Position numbers and translations under genes: made by a program. DNA of 45,138 nucleotides from Candidatus Hydrogenedentota bacterium (lineage in GTDB: Bacteria; UBA8481; J006), in the NCBI GenBank assembly GCA_003697085.1, contig RFFU01000040.1, positions 67,133 to 112,270 on the forward strand, written 5' to 3'. Below, piece after piece: positions 7,419-16,402 of this stretch. The notes beneath the pieces were generated by a model. The model did not search any database, was not told where the DNA came from, and saw only the letters and a program-made list of their open reading frames with translations. Every line of letters begins with the position of its first letter. Position 1 is the stretch's first letter.

Positions 7419-9362
7419 GTGTGCGGAATCGCGGGCATTGTCGAGTGGAAGAACGGCTCCGGTGATCGACGGAGGCGGCGGGTCTGGGAGATGGTTCGAG
7501 GGTTGGCGCATCGAGGAGGCGACGGCGCGGCGATTCACGAAGAGCAACACTGCACGCTCGGCGCGAACCGGCTGGCTCTGATGGATCCCGAGCGAGGACA
7601 TCAGCCGTACCGTTTCGAATCACTCCCCCTCGTTGCCGTTTTCAACGGAGAAATCTATAACCACAACGAATTGCGGAACGCGTTGGAGAAGAAGGGGCAC
7701 GTCTTTCGTAACACGTGCGACGGCGAAGTCATTCTGCCGCTCTACGCGGAATACGGCCTGGATTGCGCCGCCCGTCTCTCGGGAATGTTTGCCGTCGCAA
7801 TCTGGAACGCGGCGGAAAGGGCGCTCGTGCTCTTTCGGGATTTCCTGGGAATGAAGCCGCTTTACTTCAGACTTCACGATCACGGCGTGGCTTTCGCCTC
7901 CGAGGCACGCTTCCTTCGTGAGGCTTTTCCGGGGCAAGTCCGGTTGCGGCACGAGGCCTTTCAAGAGACGGCCGTCTTCGGGCATCCGCTTCCTCCCGGA
8001 ACCTTCTTCGAAGAGATCGAGGAGGTGCCGCCGGGATGTGGCATTGTCTTCAGGAGGGACGGAAAGCGGGAGTTTTGTTTCAGAAAGTTTCCGGAATTCC
8101 GGGATAAATTCGAAAGATCGGAAGAGATTCTCGGCCACTTGGATGCGGCCTTACGCGAATCCGTCGCGCGGCATTCTGCCGCGGACCGTCCGGTCGGAGC
8201 GTACCTGTCGAGCGGCATCGACTCGACTCTGGCGACCTTCCTTCATCTCAGAAACCCCGGAACGAAGAAGGGCGCCGTCTATTCTCTGGCCTTTCCGGGG
8301 GAGGAGGAGGACGAGTCGGAAAGGATCGCGCCGGAGATTAAACCCTTCATCGAATCTCATGAAGTCGTTTCCTTTGCGGCCGCGGATTTGGAGCATCTTC
8401 GGACCGCCGTGCGGTATTGCGAACAGCCGTTTCTTTCCGGAATCGCCGCCGCGTTGATTCATCTCGCTGGACGCGTTCGGTCACGTGGAGAGAAATGCGT
8501 GGTTTCCGGTGAAGGGGCGGATGAACTCTTTTGGGGGTATCGTCATTTTCGCTTGAGCGCCGTTCGCGAGGTGTGGAAGCGCCGCCCCCGCCTTCTCCAG
8601 GCGTTGGGAAGAGTCTTCCTCAAGATGGGCAGCGGAATTCCCGGTTACGAGGGGAGAGAACTGCTGCGGATTCTGGACTGCCCCAGCGCCGAGGTGGAAG
8701 CCGATTTCGGGTTTTTCAGCCTTCGTTCTCGAAACTGGTACAGAGCCGGTGATACATGGCGGTGCATGCGAAACGAGCAGCGGGATTGGAGGGGACTGGA
8801 GCGAATCTATGCAGGGTACGGTGAGGCTGTGCGGAGGAGGTGCGGGGAGATTCCGCAAAATCCTCTCGAAGCCGCGGCAGCGGCGGATCTTCTCGTCCGT
8901 TTGCCCTCCTGGGTCTTGCGGCTGGGGGACCGGTGTGCAATGGCGCGCGGGGTTGAAGTGAGGATGCCGTACCTCGATGACGCCGTCGTCGATCGAGCGT
9001 TGCGGGTACCGGATCGGTGGAAAATATCGCCTTTGGAAGAGAAGATATGCCTGCGCCGTGTGGCGCGGACCTATCTCGCCGAAGAGACGGCGCAAAGGCC
9101 GAAACGACCGCTGCTGCTTCCGCCGGCATTTCTGGCGGTTCCGGGAAGGCCGGAATGGATCGAAGAGTATCTCTCCGATGAGATGACCCGGAAGGCCGGA
9201 ATATTCCGCCCGGAAGCGGTGAGGCGACTGCGTGAGGTTCTGCGCTCCGAGAACGCCGAGCGAATCGGTGTTCGAGACACGGATGCTCAACAATGCGCCT
9301 TCTTCGTCTTGACGGCGCATCTCTTCTTCCAGGAATTCTCCGACCGGGTGGCAGGCTGGTGA
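7419..9362 (+). CDS. asnB: Asparagine synthase (glutamine-hydrolysing)
   Basis: A 647-aa class II amidotransferase that makes asparagine, or amidates a related carboxylate, using glutamine and ATP. A GTG start gives MCGIAGIV, putting the nucleophile Cys at position 2. The N-terminal glutaminase domain has NGEIYNHNELR and CDGEVILPLY. The synthetase domain has the ATP-pyrophosphatase loop YLSSGIDST (family SGGxDS, here Ser for the first Gly) and SGEGADELFWGY. The length is typical for AsnB homologues. The gene begins 15 bp after the HD-GYP stop and overlaps the next gene by 4 bp (GTGA), so it is in an operon. Because its neighbour is a glycosyltransferase, a role in modifying a surface polysaccharide or peptide is possible, as for many AsnB paralogues. 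The basic asparagine-forming role is equally likely. Confidence 0.92.
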   Translation: MCGIAGIVEWKNGSGDRRRRRVWEMVRGLAHRGGDGAAIHEEQHCTLGANRLALMDPERGHQPYRFESLPLVAVFNGEIYNHNELRNALEKKGHVFRNTCDGEVILPLYAEYGLDCAARLSGMFAVAIWNAAERALVLFRDFLGMKPLYFRLHDHGVAFASEARFLREAFPGQVRLRHEAFQETAVFGHPLPPGTFFEEIEEVPPGCGIVFRRDGKREFCFRKFPEFRDKFERSEEILGHLDAALRESVARHSAADRPVGAYLSSGIDSTLATFLHLRNPGTKKGAVYSLAFPGEEEDESERIAPEIKPFIESHEVVSFAAADLEHLRTAVRYCEQPFLSGIAAALIHLAGRVRSRGEKCVVSGEGADELFWGYRHFRLSAVREVWKRRPRLLQALGRVFLKMGSGIPGYEGRELLRILDCPSAEVEADFGFFSLRSRNWYRAGDTWRCMRNEQRDWRGLERIYAGYGEAVRRRCGEIPQNPLEAAAAADLLVRLPSWVLRLGDRCAMARGVEVRMPYLDDAVVDRALRVPDRWKISPLEEKICLRRVARTYLAEETAQRPKRPLLLPPAFLAVPGRPEWIEEYLSDEMTRKAGIFRPEAVRRLREVLRSENAERIGVRDTDAQQCAFFVLTAHLFFQEFSDRVAGW

Positions 9363-11005
9363 AGAGAACGATCTTTTCGGCGCAAACCGGTCCGGTGTTC
9401 GTTCGATTGCTCCTTCTGCTTTGTCTAGCCTTCGAGATGACGGCGCAAGCCGTCACGACGTCGCATACCTTCGACGAGATCGCCTATCCCGCCGCCGGCT
9501 ACTCGTACTGGCGTACCGGCGATATTCGGCTCGATATCCTACATCATCCGCCGCTGGCCCTCTATATCATGAGTGTGCCTTATTTCGTGTTGCGACCCGA
9601 TCTGCCCCTCGATTCGATGGCTTGGAAGAAGAAGGATCATTACCTCTTCGGCGAGATATTTCTCTATGGAGACTCCCGCTACTCGGCGCGCTTCCTGACC
9701 ATCGCCGCGCGGCTGGGAGTGATTCTCTTTACTCTTGCCGGTATCGGTTTCGCGTCTCTTTGGATCGATCGGCTCTTCGGCGTCCCCACAGGCCTCCTTT
9801 TTCTCTTCTTGGCGGTCTTCGAGCCGAACATTGTGGCGAACGGTGCTCTGGCAACGAATGATATCGTCGTTGCGGTCTTCTGGTTCGCGACGGTTTTGGC
9901 GGGAATGGAATATCTGAGGCGGCCGCGTCTTTCGCGCGCCGTGGCCCTTGGGGGATTTCTGGGAGCGGCCCTCTTGAGCAAACACACCGCGCTCGTGCTG
10001 GTCCCGACCGCCGTGCTGCCAATCTTTTTTGGCCCGAAACGATCGGCGAAGGAACGATTCTTCTCTCTTCTCATTGTCCTCGGAATTCCGTCGGCCATGA
10101 TTGCCCTTCTCTACGGACGCTATCTTCCGTTCTACTTCGCTTCGTTGCTCGGTCGGACCCGGGATCTGGCTGGGATCAGCGAGGGAAAACCCTTTTATCT
10201 TCTGGGAGAATTGAGCGACACGGGTTGGTGGTATTATTATCCCGTTGCGCTGCTGGTGAAGGTTCCCTTGGCGACGTTGATTTTCGCCGCAGCGGGGGCT
10301 GTCGTGATGGCGAAAAAACGTTTTGCGGACTTCGTTCTTCTTGCGCTCCCCGTTGTTCTGCTCATTTCAGTCTGTATGGTCTCGCACAAGGATCTCGGAT
10401 ACCGCTATCTTCTTCCGTGCTCGTTGACTGCAGCTCTTTTGGGAACCGTCTTCGTTGTGGGGTTCATTCGGAATTTTCCGCGGAAGTCCGCGCGGGCGGC
10501 CCTCGGTCTTCTCCTTCTTTTGCCCGTCCTCGAGTCCGCTGTCGTCTTCCCTCATTTTCTCTCCTATTTCAACGTTGTGGCGGGAGGACCGCGGAACGGA
10601 AGCCGATGGCTTCTCGATTCCAACCTCGATTGGGGGCAGGACCTTCCTGCGCTCGCCGATGCTTGGAATCGCGCATCCCGCCCGCCGCTTCTGCTTTCGT
10701 ACTTCGGAAGCGCCCGCCCCGAGGCCTGGGGCGTGAAGGGATTGAGGTTCTATCCGCAAAATCCTGCGCCGGAAGAATGGAGGCGGTTCCCGTGGAAGAG
10801 CAACACGGTCTGGTGGGCGGTCAGCGCGACGTATCGGCCGAGGATCGCGCGGGACATTCCTGGTATGAAGGAGTGGTTTTCGAAACACAAACCGATCTTC
10901 ACCGCGGGTTATTCGATCTTTGTTTATGACGGTTCTTCCCTGAGATATACTTTGTTTTCGAGCAAAAAGACCGGTGCGGTGAATGTCGCTCCGAAGGAAA
11001 TTTGA
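9359..11005 (+). CDS. GT-C glycosyltransferase (PMT/ArnT-like, GT39-type)
   Basis: A 548-aa integral membrane protein with about ten hydrophobic helices. The first extracytoplasmic loop has the acidic motif of polyprenol-phosphate-sugar-dependent glycosyltransferases (HTFDEIAYPAAGYSYW), followed by LDILHHPPLALY. Later segments include SKHTALVLVPTAVLP and YFNVVAGGPRNGSRWLLDSN with LDWGQDL, typical of uncharacterised bacterial members. Such enzymes transfer a sugar from a lipid carrier to protein or lipid on the outer face of the cytoplasmic membrane. The GTG at 9359 overlaps the asnB stop (GTGA). An ORF extension to 9293 inside asnB is not needed. Acceptor and sugar are not predictable. Confidence 0.8.
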   Translation: MKRTIFSAQTGPVFVRLLLLLCLAFEMTAQAVTTSHTFDEIAYPAAGYSYWRTGDIRLDILHHPPLALYIMSVPYFVLRPDLPLDSMAWKKKDHYLFGEIFLYGDSRYSARFLTIAARLGVILFTLAGIGFASLWIDRLFGVPTGLLFLFLAVFEPNIVANGALATNDIVVAVFWFATVLAGMEYLRRPRLSRAVALGGFLGAALLSKHTALVLVPTAVLPIFFGPKRSAKERFFSLLIVLGIPSAMIALLYGRYLPFYFASLLGRTRDLAGISEGKPFYLLGELSDTGWWYYYPVALLVKVPLATLIFAAAGAVVMAKKRFADFVLLALPVVLLISVCMVSHKDLGYRYLLPCSLTAALLGTVFVVGFIRNFPRKSARAALGLLLLLPVLESAVVFPHFLSYFNVVAGGPRNGSRWLLDSNLDWGQDLPALADAWNRASRPPLLLSYFGSARPEAWGVKGLRFYPQNPAPEEWRRFPWKSNTVWWAVSATYRPRIARDIPGMKEWFSKHKPIFTAGYSIFVYDGSSLRYTLFSSKKTGAVNVAPKEI

Positions 11006-11102
11006 TCCGGAGTTCTTCTGTCCGCGGCGAACGTTTGTTTCATCTTGTTGCTGTTGATACGGCGCGGAAAGCCGCGGGAAATCGGAAGAGAGAGAAGTGG
11101 GA

Positions 11103-13844
11103 ATGAAGAAAAGGAAAAAGGGTGTCTCTTTCTTGTCCTCGTTCGCGAAGATTACCCCCCATCTGCTTCTTCTCGGGCTTCTAGCCTGTGGCGCGGGGGG
11201 AGGGGCGCCCGGTGCGCCGCGCCGCGGCGGTGAGGAAATCAAGGGATCGGCGGCGGGAACGACAAGACCGGCGGCCTTGGAGGTTGAAGAGAGGGAGGAA
11301 GGAAAAGCGGGAACGGAGAGGAGAGCGGAAATGAGTGGAACGGAAGGCGAGAAGGGGAGAGAAACGAAGAGGGGAGAGGGAGGGGAAGGAGCGGGAGGGC
11401 TGCCGAGCCGTGAGGAGATTGCGAAACTGCCGCCGGACGGCGGCCCGGAGTTCAATCGTCTGATCTTCGAGAAGAGCCCGTATCTCCTTCAACACGCGCG
11501 GAACCCGGTGGACTGGTATCCGTGGGGAGAAGAAGCCTTTGCGAAGGCGCGCCGGGAGGGGAAACCGATCTTCCTTTCGGTCGGGTACTCGAGCTGTCAT
11601 TGGTGCCATGTGATGGAACGGGAGTCCTTCTCGAACGAAGAGATCGCGGCGATCCTGAACGAGTATTTCGTCGCGATCAAGGTTGATCGCGAGGAGAGGC
11701 CGGACATCGACGAGATCTATATGACGGCGACGCAGGTCTTTACGGGTTCGGGAGGATGGCCGAACTCCGTCTTTCTCCTTCCCGACGGACGGCCGTTTTA
11801 CGCGGGCACGTACTTTCCTCCGGAGGATCGTTACGGGAGGATCGGTTTCAAGAGTCTGCTTTTGAGGCTTGCGGAGATTTATCGCACGCGGCGAGAGGAT
11901 GTCGAGGAACAGGCGCGGCAACTTTCGGAGGCGATGAAGAGGGTGGCGGAGCACGGGGCGGCGGCGTCCTCCGCATCCTTTCGGCTCGAGGACGTGGACC
12001 GCCTCGTGAGCGAGGCGATGGCGCGTTATTCCGCCGATTTCGACGCGGCGAACGGCGGATTCGGCTCCGCGCCGAAATTCCCCCCGCACACGAGGCTGCG
12101 TCTTCTGTTTGATCTGGCCGCTTCCCGAGCGCCCGAACGGGATACGGCGGCGCGCTTCGCCTTGGAGACCTTGGATGCGATGGCGGCGGGCGGGATCCAG
12201 GATCACGTCGGGGGAGGGTTCCACCGTTATTCCACGGACGCCGTCTGGCTCGTTCCTCATTTCGAAAAGATGCTTTACGACAATGCGCTCCTTCTCTGGT
12301 CATACGCGGAAGGCTATGCCCGAAGCCGAGAGCCGTATTATCGGATCGTCGCGGCCCACCTCGTGGAATGGTTGAACCGGGAGATGACGGTCGGCGGCGC
12401 CGGCTTCGCATCGGCGCTGGATGCGGACGCCGGCGGCGAGGAAGGAGCCACGTATCTTTGGCGGGTCTCGGAGTTGGAGGAGGTGTTGTCCGGGCCGGAC
12501 GCCTCCTTCGCCCGTGGGATATTCGGTGTGGAGGAGAAAGGGAATTTTGTCGATCCTACGATCGGGCGGCCGGACGGCCGAAATATCCTTCATTTTCCCG
12601 ATCGGTCGCGCCGAGTCGCGATGAGGTTCGGAATGGCCTATAAGGATTTTTTGAGGCGCTATCGGGAGGTTACGGAGGAATTGCTGACGGCACGGAACGG
12701 ACGGATTCAGCCGTTCCGCGATGACAAGGTCATTGCCGCGTGGAACGGGTTGGCGATCGCGGGGTTGGCGCACGCGGGAAGAATCTTCGGTGAGGAGGAA
12801 TGGATCGCGCGGGCCGAGGAGGCGGCGGGATTTCTCGAGAAGAATCTCTCGAAGAAGGGGCGCTTGGCGCGTGCGTGGAGGATGGGCGAGGCAATGGGAG
12901 ACGGCGTGCTCAACGACTATGCCTTTTTCATCGACGGTCTCCTCGAACTTCACGAGGCGACGGGAAAGAGACGATATTTGGGAGAAGCGCGGCGCCTCGC
13001 CGACGAGATGCTCGAACATTTCGAGGACGAGTCGAGCGGCGGGTTCTTTGCAACGGCCGACGACGGAGAGAAACTTCTCTTCCGATCGAAGGAGGCGACC
13101 GATCGGGCGGTTCCCTCCGGCAACGGTGTCGCCGCGCGGGTGCTCTTTCGGTTGGGAAGACTCACGGGAAAGAAGGCCTATTCCGAAGCCGCACTGCGGA
13201 CGGTGAGGGCCTTCGGAATTCTTTTGGAACGCGCTCCGACGGCGGTGGAGACGCTTTTGGACGCGGTCTGGACCGAACGGCACGGACGCGGGGCGGGGGC
13301 GCCGGCGAAGGGAGTCTCTCGCCGGAAGAGTGAAGAAACAGCCGGCGGGAAGAAGAGCGATGACTTTCCTGAGATCGGATACGGCGGAAAACGCATCGCC
13401 GTCTCTGATGCGGCGCATGTGCGGGGAGCGCTGTACGTCGCGGAAGCGGCGAGGGGGGAGAAGAACCGCGGGGAATCGAAAGGGATCGCGGGCGGAATTC
13501 CCTTTCGCATCGTCTTGCGGATCGAGCCGGGGTGGCACATCAACAGTCACAGGCCGCGGCAGGAATATCTGCGTCCGACGACGGTGACCGTGGCCGAGAA
13601 AAGGGGGTATCGTTTGAAGGAGGTTTCGTATCCTCAGGGAAAGGAGAAGCGCCTGGGGTTTTCCAAGGAAGCGCTTTCCGTTTACGAGGGGGAAATCGTC
13701 ATTCACGGTGTTCTGGAGCACGTGGGAGGTGAGGAAAGAGAAGGAGCGGAAGAGCAGGGGAGGCGGTTGGCGGGGATTCTTTCCGTGGCGGTTCAGACTT
13801 GCAATGACGAGCGGTGTGATCGTCCGGAGAGGATCCAGTTTTGA
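11103..13844 (+). CDS. Lipoprotein: DUF255/YyaL-type thioredoxin-like protein fused to DsbD-type domain
   Basis: A 913-aa protein. The N-terminus MKKRKK plus hydrophobic core ends in a lipobox LLAC with Cys29, so it is probably a lipoprotein. A Gly/Glu/Arg-rich low-complexity linker (about 30-115) follows. Residues about 120-290 are the DUF255 thioredoxin-like domain with the C165-HW-C168 redox motif in [14 protein letters not shown] and [13 protein letters not shown]. About 300-740 is the alpha/alpha-barrel part found in YyaL/SSP411 proteins ([35 protein letters not shown]). Residues about 795-913 match the N-terminal domain of DsbD ([28 protein letters not shown]), closing with [14 protein letters not shown]. 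Family members are usually 650-700 aa without this tail. A GTG two codons upstream (11097) is an alternative start. A role in periplasmic thiol-disulfide exchange is inferred. Confidence 0.85.
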   Translation: MKKRKKGVSFLSSFAKITPHLLLLGLLACGAGGGAPGAPRRGGEEIKGSAAGTTRPAALEVEEREEGKAGTERRAEMSGTEGEKGRETKRGEGGEGAGGLPSREEIAKLPPDGGPEFNRLIFEKSPYLLQHARNPVDWYPWGEEAFAKARREGKPIFLSVGYSSCHWCHVMERESFSNEEIAAILNEYFVAIKVDREERPDIDEIYMTATQVFTGSGGWPNSVFLLPDGRPFYAGTYFPPEDRYGRIGFKSLLLRLAEIYRTRREDVEEQARQLSEAMKRVAEHGAAASSASFRLEDVDRLVSEAMARYSADFDAANGGFGSAPKFPPHTRLRLLFDLAASRAPERDTAARFALETLDAMAAGGIQDHVGGGFHRYSTDAVWLVPHFEKMLYDNALLLWSYAEGYARSREPYYRIVAAHLVEWLNREMTVGGAGFASALDADAGGEEGATYLWRVSELEEVLSGPDASFARGIFGVEEKGNFVDPTIGRPDGRNILHFPDRSRRVAMRFGMAYKDFLRRYREVTEELLTARNGRIQPFRDDKVIAAWNGLAIAGLAHAGRIFGEEEWIARAEEAAGFLEKNLSKKGRLARAWRMGEAMGDGVLNDYAFFIDGLLELHEATGKRRYLGEARRLADEMLEHFEDESSGGFFATADDGEKLLFRSKEATDRAVPSGNGVAARVLFRLGRLTGKKAYSEAALRTVRAFGILLERAPTAVETLLDAVWTERHGRGAGAPAKGVSRRKSEETAGGKKSDDFPEIGYGGKRIAVSDAAHVRGALYVAEAARGEKNRGESKGIAGGIPFRIVLRIEPGWHINSHRPRQEYLRPTTVTVAEKRGYRLKEVSYPQGKEKRLGFSKEALSVYEGEIVIHGVLEHVGGEEREGAEEQGRRLAGILSVAVQTCNDERCDRPERIQF

Positions 13845-13941
13845 GGGGAAGGGAAGGATTGGCGATCCCGGATGGATTTCGTTTCCTTCAGGGTGCTTTC
13901 GAAGCCTTCCGAAGTTGGTTGAAAAAATTGAGCGCGATTGG

Positions 13942-13970
13942 TTGATTTTGGTTTCCGGATAGGTTAACAT
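13942..13970 (+). promoter_or_regulatory. Possible sigma-70-like promoter
   Basis: TTGATT at 13942-13947 and TAACAT at 13965-13970 are 17 bp apart, each four of six to consensus, in an AT-richer stretch of the 227-bp gap after the DUF255 gene. Transcription would start near 13977, about 95 bases before the small ORF. Nothing else is recognised in this gap. Confidence 0.35.
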
Positions 13971-14071
13971 TTCAATAGTTCGAGAGAGGGAGCGCCGAGG
14001 CCGAAGAGGAGTGGGCCAAGGAGAATCGGGCTCCGGGAAAGAAAGAAGGAGAGAGGCATGGAGGCGCAAGG

Positions 14072-14281
14072 ATGGCAGTGAGTCCCGTCGATGTGAGGAT
14101 ACAAGGCGCGCCGCTGGTGGAATCCATTCAATCCCAAGCGAAGGCGACTCCCGTCGGAGGAGATGGGATCTTTTTCATCGGCCGTCAGAGATCGATCCCG
14201 CGCCAGGCGACCGTCAAGCCGGCGGAGATGGATCGTATACAGATGACGGGATTAGGAGCGATCTTCGACGCCCGCGCGTGA
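14072..14281 (+). CDS. Small protein of unknown function
   Basis: A 69-aa protein I do not recognise. It is supported mainly by an ideal ribosome-binding site, GGAGG at 14060-14064 with a 7-base spacer to the ATG, and by ordinary protein-like composition. It has no signal peptide, membrane segment or Cys. It is slightly basic with an extended, Gln/Pro/Ile-rich sequence (VRIQGAPLVESIQSQ, RQATVKPAEMDRI) and ends LGAIFDARA. It stands alone, preceded by a possible promoter near 13942 and followed by 219 bp before the pteridine reductase-like gene. It could be a small cytoplasmic adaptor or a false ORF. Confidence 0.5.
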   Translation: MAVSPVDVRIQGAPLVESIQSQAKATPVGGDGIFFIGRQRSIPRQATVKPAEMDRIQMTGLGAIFDARA

Positions 14282-14500
14282 AAAACGTCATCCGCATTTA
14301 GTAGGTTTTCCTTTAAAATCAAATCCGATATCACCGTTTCACGGTTTCGGGGGGCGACCGGTGGATGATGTCGTGGAAAGACAGGATGTGGGCGTAACAA
14401 GGAAAACGTCATGGCTGTGCTTTGGTTGGGATCGCCGGACGGAATCCTGAGGGGACGTCTGGATTTCGGGCGGAAGAGAAAAATTTGAAGGAGAAATCGA
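14282..14500 (+). other. Intergenic leader region before the pteridine genes
   Basis: This 219-bp stretch holds an AT-rich segment (14305-14330) and a small dyad ACCGT-ttc-ACGGT at 14333-14345, then a GC-rich leader running to the AAGGAG ribosome-binding site. It could be a structured 5' leader of the pteridine reductase-like gene, but I could not match it to any riboswitch consensus I know. No gene is supported. Confidence 0.4.
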
Positions 14501-15259
14501 ATGGGACGATTCAGTGTGGCGGGAAAGACGGTTTTGGTCACGGGAGCCGCGAAGCGTCTTGGGCGCGCGTTCGCGCTCGACTTCGCCTCCCGGGGGGCTC
14601 ATCTCGCCGTGCACTATCGCTCGTCGCGTAAGGAAGCAGAGATTGTCGTTCACGAGATAGTCGGGAAGGGGGGAGTCGCGAAGGCGTTTCGGGCCGATCT
14701 TAGAGTTCGTGAGGAAGTGGAGAAGATGGCGGAGGAGGTGATTTCGTGGAGCGCTCCGCGAGGTTTGGCCGCGGTTGTCGCCAGCGCTTCTCGTTTCCAC
14801 AAGACGCCTTGGGAGACGCTGAGCGAACAGGATTGGGAGGAGATGATCGAGACGAACCTGACAGCGGTCTTTCGTCTCGCCCGTCTCTTCGCACCGGCGC
14901 TTGTCACCAACGGCTCTTTTATCACGATCGGGGACTGGGCGGCGGAGCGGCCTTATCGCGGCTTTCTCCCGTATTGTGTCTCGAAGGCGGGAGTTGCGGC
15001 CCTGACGAAGGCGCTGGCCGTTGAACTGGCGCCCGGGATTCGTGCCAATGCGGTCTGTCCCGGAACGGTTCTTCCTCCCGATTCCGCGAAACCGGAGGTG
15101 ATCGAGAGGATTCGCGGGCGAACGCCCTTGGGCCGGATCGGCTCGCCGGAGGACGTCGCCGCCGCCGTTCGTTTTCTCGTGGAAGAGACGGATTTCGCTA
15201 CGGGAACGTGTCTCGTGATTGACGGCGGAAGGCTGGTATCCGATCCCGGTTACGGATAA
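14501..15259 (+). CDS. Pteridine reductase-like short-chain dehydrogenase
   Basis: A 252-aa Rossmann oxidoreductase. TGAAKRLGRA (about residues 15-24) is the nucleotide-binding motif and HYRSSRKEAE the segment expected to bind the NADPH phosphate. In the active site the usual SDR Ser is replaced by Asp in IGDWAAERPYRGFLPY. The Asp lies 13 residues before the Tyr of YCVSK, the spacing of the Asp-Tyr-Lys triad of PTR1/FolM pteridine reductases. The canonical NNAG is VASAS. These enzymes reduce dihydro- to tetrahydropterins or dihydrofolate with NADPH. The start has AAGGAG with an 8-base spacer. The next gene, 42 bp on, is a pterin carbinolamine dehydratase, which supports a pterin substrate. 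Other SDR roles cannot be excluded. Confidence 0.85.
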   Translation: MGRFSVAGKTVLVTGAAKRLGRAFALDFASRGAHLAVHYRSSRKEAEIVVHEIVGKGGVAKAFRADLRVREEVEKMAEEVISWSAPRGLAAVVASASRFHKTPWETLSEQDWEEMIETNLTAVFRLARLFAPALVTNGSFITIGDWAAERPYRGFLPYCVSKAGVAALTKALAVELAPGIRANAVCPGTVLPPDSAKPEVIERIRGRTPLGRIGSPEDVAAAVRFLVEETDFATGTCLVIDGGRLVSDPGYG

Positions 15260-15301
15260 AATAGGACTCTGAAAATCCCAATTTTACAGGAGGGCAAGCC
15301 G

Positions 15302-15601
15302 ATGGAGGACAAGACACCGTTGAACGAAGAGGAAGTGGCGCAGGCCTTGAGGACGTTACCGGGGTGGCGTGTGGAAGGAAAGGAACTGTGCAAGGATTAC
15401 CGGTTCGAGAATTTTCAGCAGATCAATCGGTTTCTTCCGCGGCTGGCGGCGACGATCGTGGAACAGAATCACCATCCGGATTTCGTTTTTGCCCCCGGCG
15501 AGAAGCGGTTGTCGATCCGGACGACGACGCATTCGACGGGAGGTCTGACGCAGGCGGATCTGGATCTGGCGCGCGCCCTCGAACGAGAAGCGAGGTCTTA
15601 G
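15302..15601 (+). CDS. phhB: Pterin-4a-carbinolamine dehydratase
   Basis: A 99-aa protein of full family length. PCD enzymes dehydrate 4a-hydroxytetrahydropterin so that the cofactor of aromatic amino acid hydroxylases can be recycled; some members act in molybdopterin metabolism. Visible motifs are LPGWRVEGKELCKDYRF, the catalytic His pair in EQNHHPDFVF, and TTHSTGGLTQADLDLA with the third conserved His. The ATG is preceded by AGGAGG at 15290-15295. It lies directly downstream of the pteridine reductase-like gene, probably co-transcribed. No aromatic hydroxylase gene is in the window, so the pathway is inferred. Confidence 0.92.
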   Translation: MEDKTPLNEEEVAQALRTLPGWRVEGKELCKDYRFENFQQINRFLPRLAATIVEQNHHPDFVFAPGEKRLSIRTTTHSTGGLTQADLDLARALEREARS

Positions 15602-15694
15602 AAACGAAGTCTTAGAAGAGGAGTCCCGTACCTTGCCGCGGGAGAGGAACCTGCCACGGAGAAGAGAGGGAAAGGGAGAAGAAATGTCTTGTCC

Positions 15695-15842
15695 GTTCCT
15701 TCCGTGTATTCCGTGTCTTCCATGGTTTCCCTTCCGCGTATTCGGTGTCTTCGGTGGTTTCCCTTCCGCGTATTCGGTGGTTCCTATTCTTCCGCGCGTT
15801 CCGTGTATTCGGTGGTTTCATTCCTTCCGCGTATTCCGAGGT
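15695..15842. repeat. Degenerate tandem repeat, unit about 32 bp
   Basis: Four to five imperfect copies of a unit like CTTCCGCGTATTCGGTG followed by TCTTCGGTGGTTTCC, starting near 15695, 15731, 15763, 15789 and 15824. It fills the gap between the pterin dehydratase gene and a convergent small gene. The reverse complement reads as GAAGACACCGAATAC, a kind of simple repeat often seen between genes in environmental bacterial genomes. No protein is supported across it. Confidence 0.75.
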
Positions 15843-16108
15843 TATGGTTTGCCGATTTCCCGATTCAGCAGCGTCTCGAAACTCTCGCCGGTCTCCTTGA
15901 ATTCTTCCGTGAATCGCGGGGTCTCCGCCGGACTTTTCTTTTCTGCTGGAATCTTCACCGCGGCGGCATGTTTTGAGGGGCTGTTCGCCAGCGCTTCTTC
16001 GACAGGAATCCCTTCCTCGCGCGCGTCGATCGCCCGCTTCAATCGGTTGATCTGCACGGGCGTGAGCGTGTCGAACAATACCCAATGGTCCAGTTCGTAG
16101 GTCTTCAT
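15842..16108 (-). CDS. Small hypothetical protein
   Basis: An 88-aa protein with an excellent translation signal, AGGGAGGTAATGT directly before the ATG at 16108. The first half looks folded and helical (HWVLFDTLTPVQINRLKRAIDAREEGI). The second half is Lys/Glu/Pro-rich and likely flexible (VKIPAEKKSPAETPRFTEEF). There is no membrane segment or Cys. I do not recognise a family. It is divergent from the CoA-transferase gene and its terminal codons abut a tandem repeat array. A TATAAA-like hexamer lies upstream near 16190-16196 but no matching -35 is clear. Confidence 0.65.
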   Translation of the reverse strand: MKTYELDHWVLFDTLTPVQINRLKRAIDAREEGIPVEEALANSPSKHAAAVKIPAEKKSPAETPRFTEEFKETGESFETLLNREIGKP

Positions 16109-16340
16109 ACATTACCTCCCTGTAAACAAAGACATTTGTGAGCCGTTCCCTGGCTTCCAATTTCACCTATCGGCTGCTCAGTCGAAAACTTTATACCGTT
16201 TCGAAGAAAAACAAAGATCATCGAAATTTCGCAATCTTTTCCAAACGAACGGCATCTTCTCGCGTCTTTTTTTGTTCCGTAGAGACGTCTTCCGGCGGGA
16301 GGGTTCCGCTTTGCCCTTTTCGTTTTTATTCTTCCCAACG

Positions 16341-16369
16341 ATGACAAAGGCGACATTATCTCCTATTCT
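16341..16369 (+). promoter_or_regulatory. Probable sigma-70-like promoter of the CoA-transferase gene
   Basis: ATGACA at 16341-16346 and TATTCT at 16364-16369 are separated by exactly 17 bp. Transcription would begin near 16376 and give a short leader containing the AAAGGAG site before the ATG at 16403. The remainder of the 294-bp divergent gap (16109-16340) is AT-rich with no gene. Confidence 0.45.
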
Positions 16370-16402
16370 GGTCCCGATTCTAATATCGAAAAGGAGTTCT
16401 CG

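Noticed and set aside
12300-14069. 589-codon open frame antisense to the DUF255 gene
   Set aside because: Composition is unlike protein and it lies opposite a gene with clear motifs.
14282-14500. Riboswitch before the pteridine genes (molybdenum-cofactor, THF, c-di-GMP or TPP type)
   Set aside because: I could not match the conserved core of any of these. A covariance-model search would decide.
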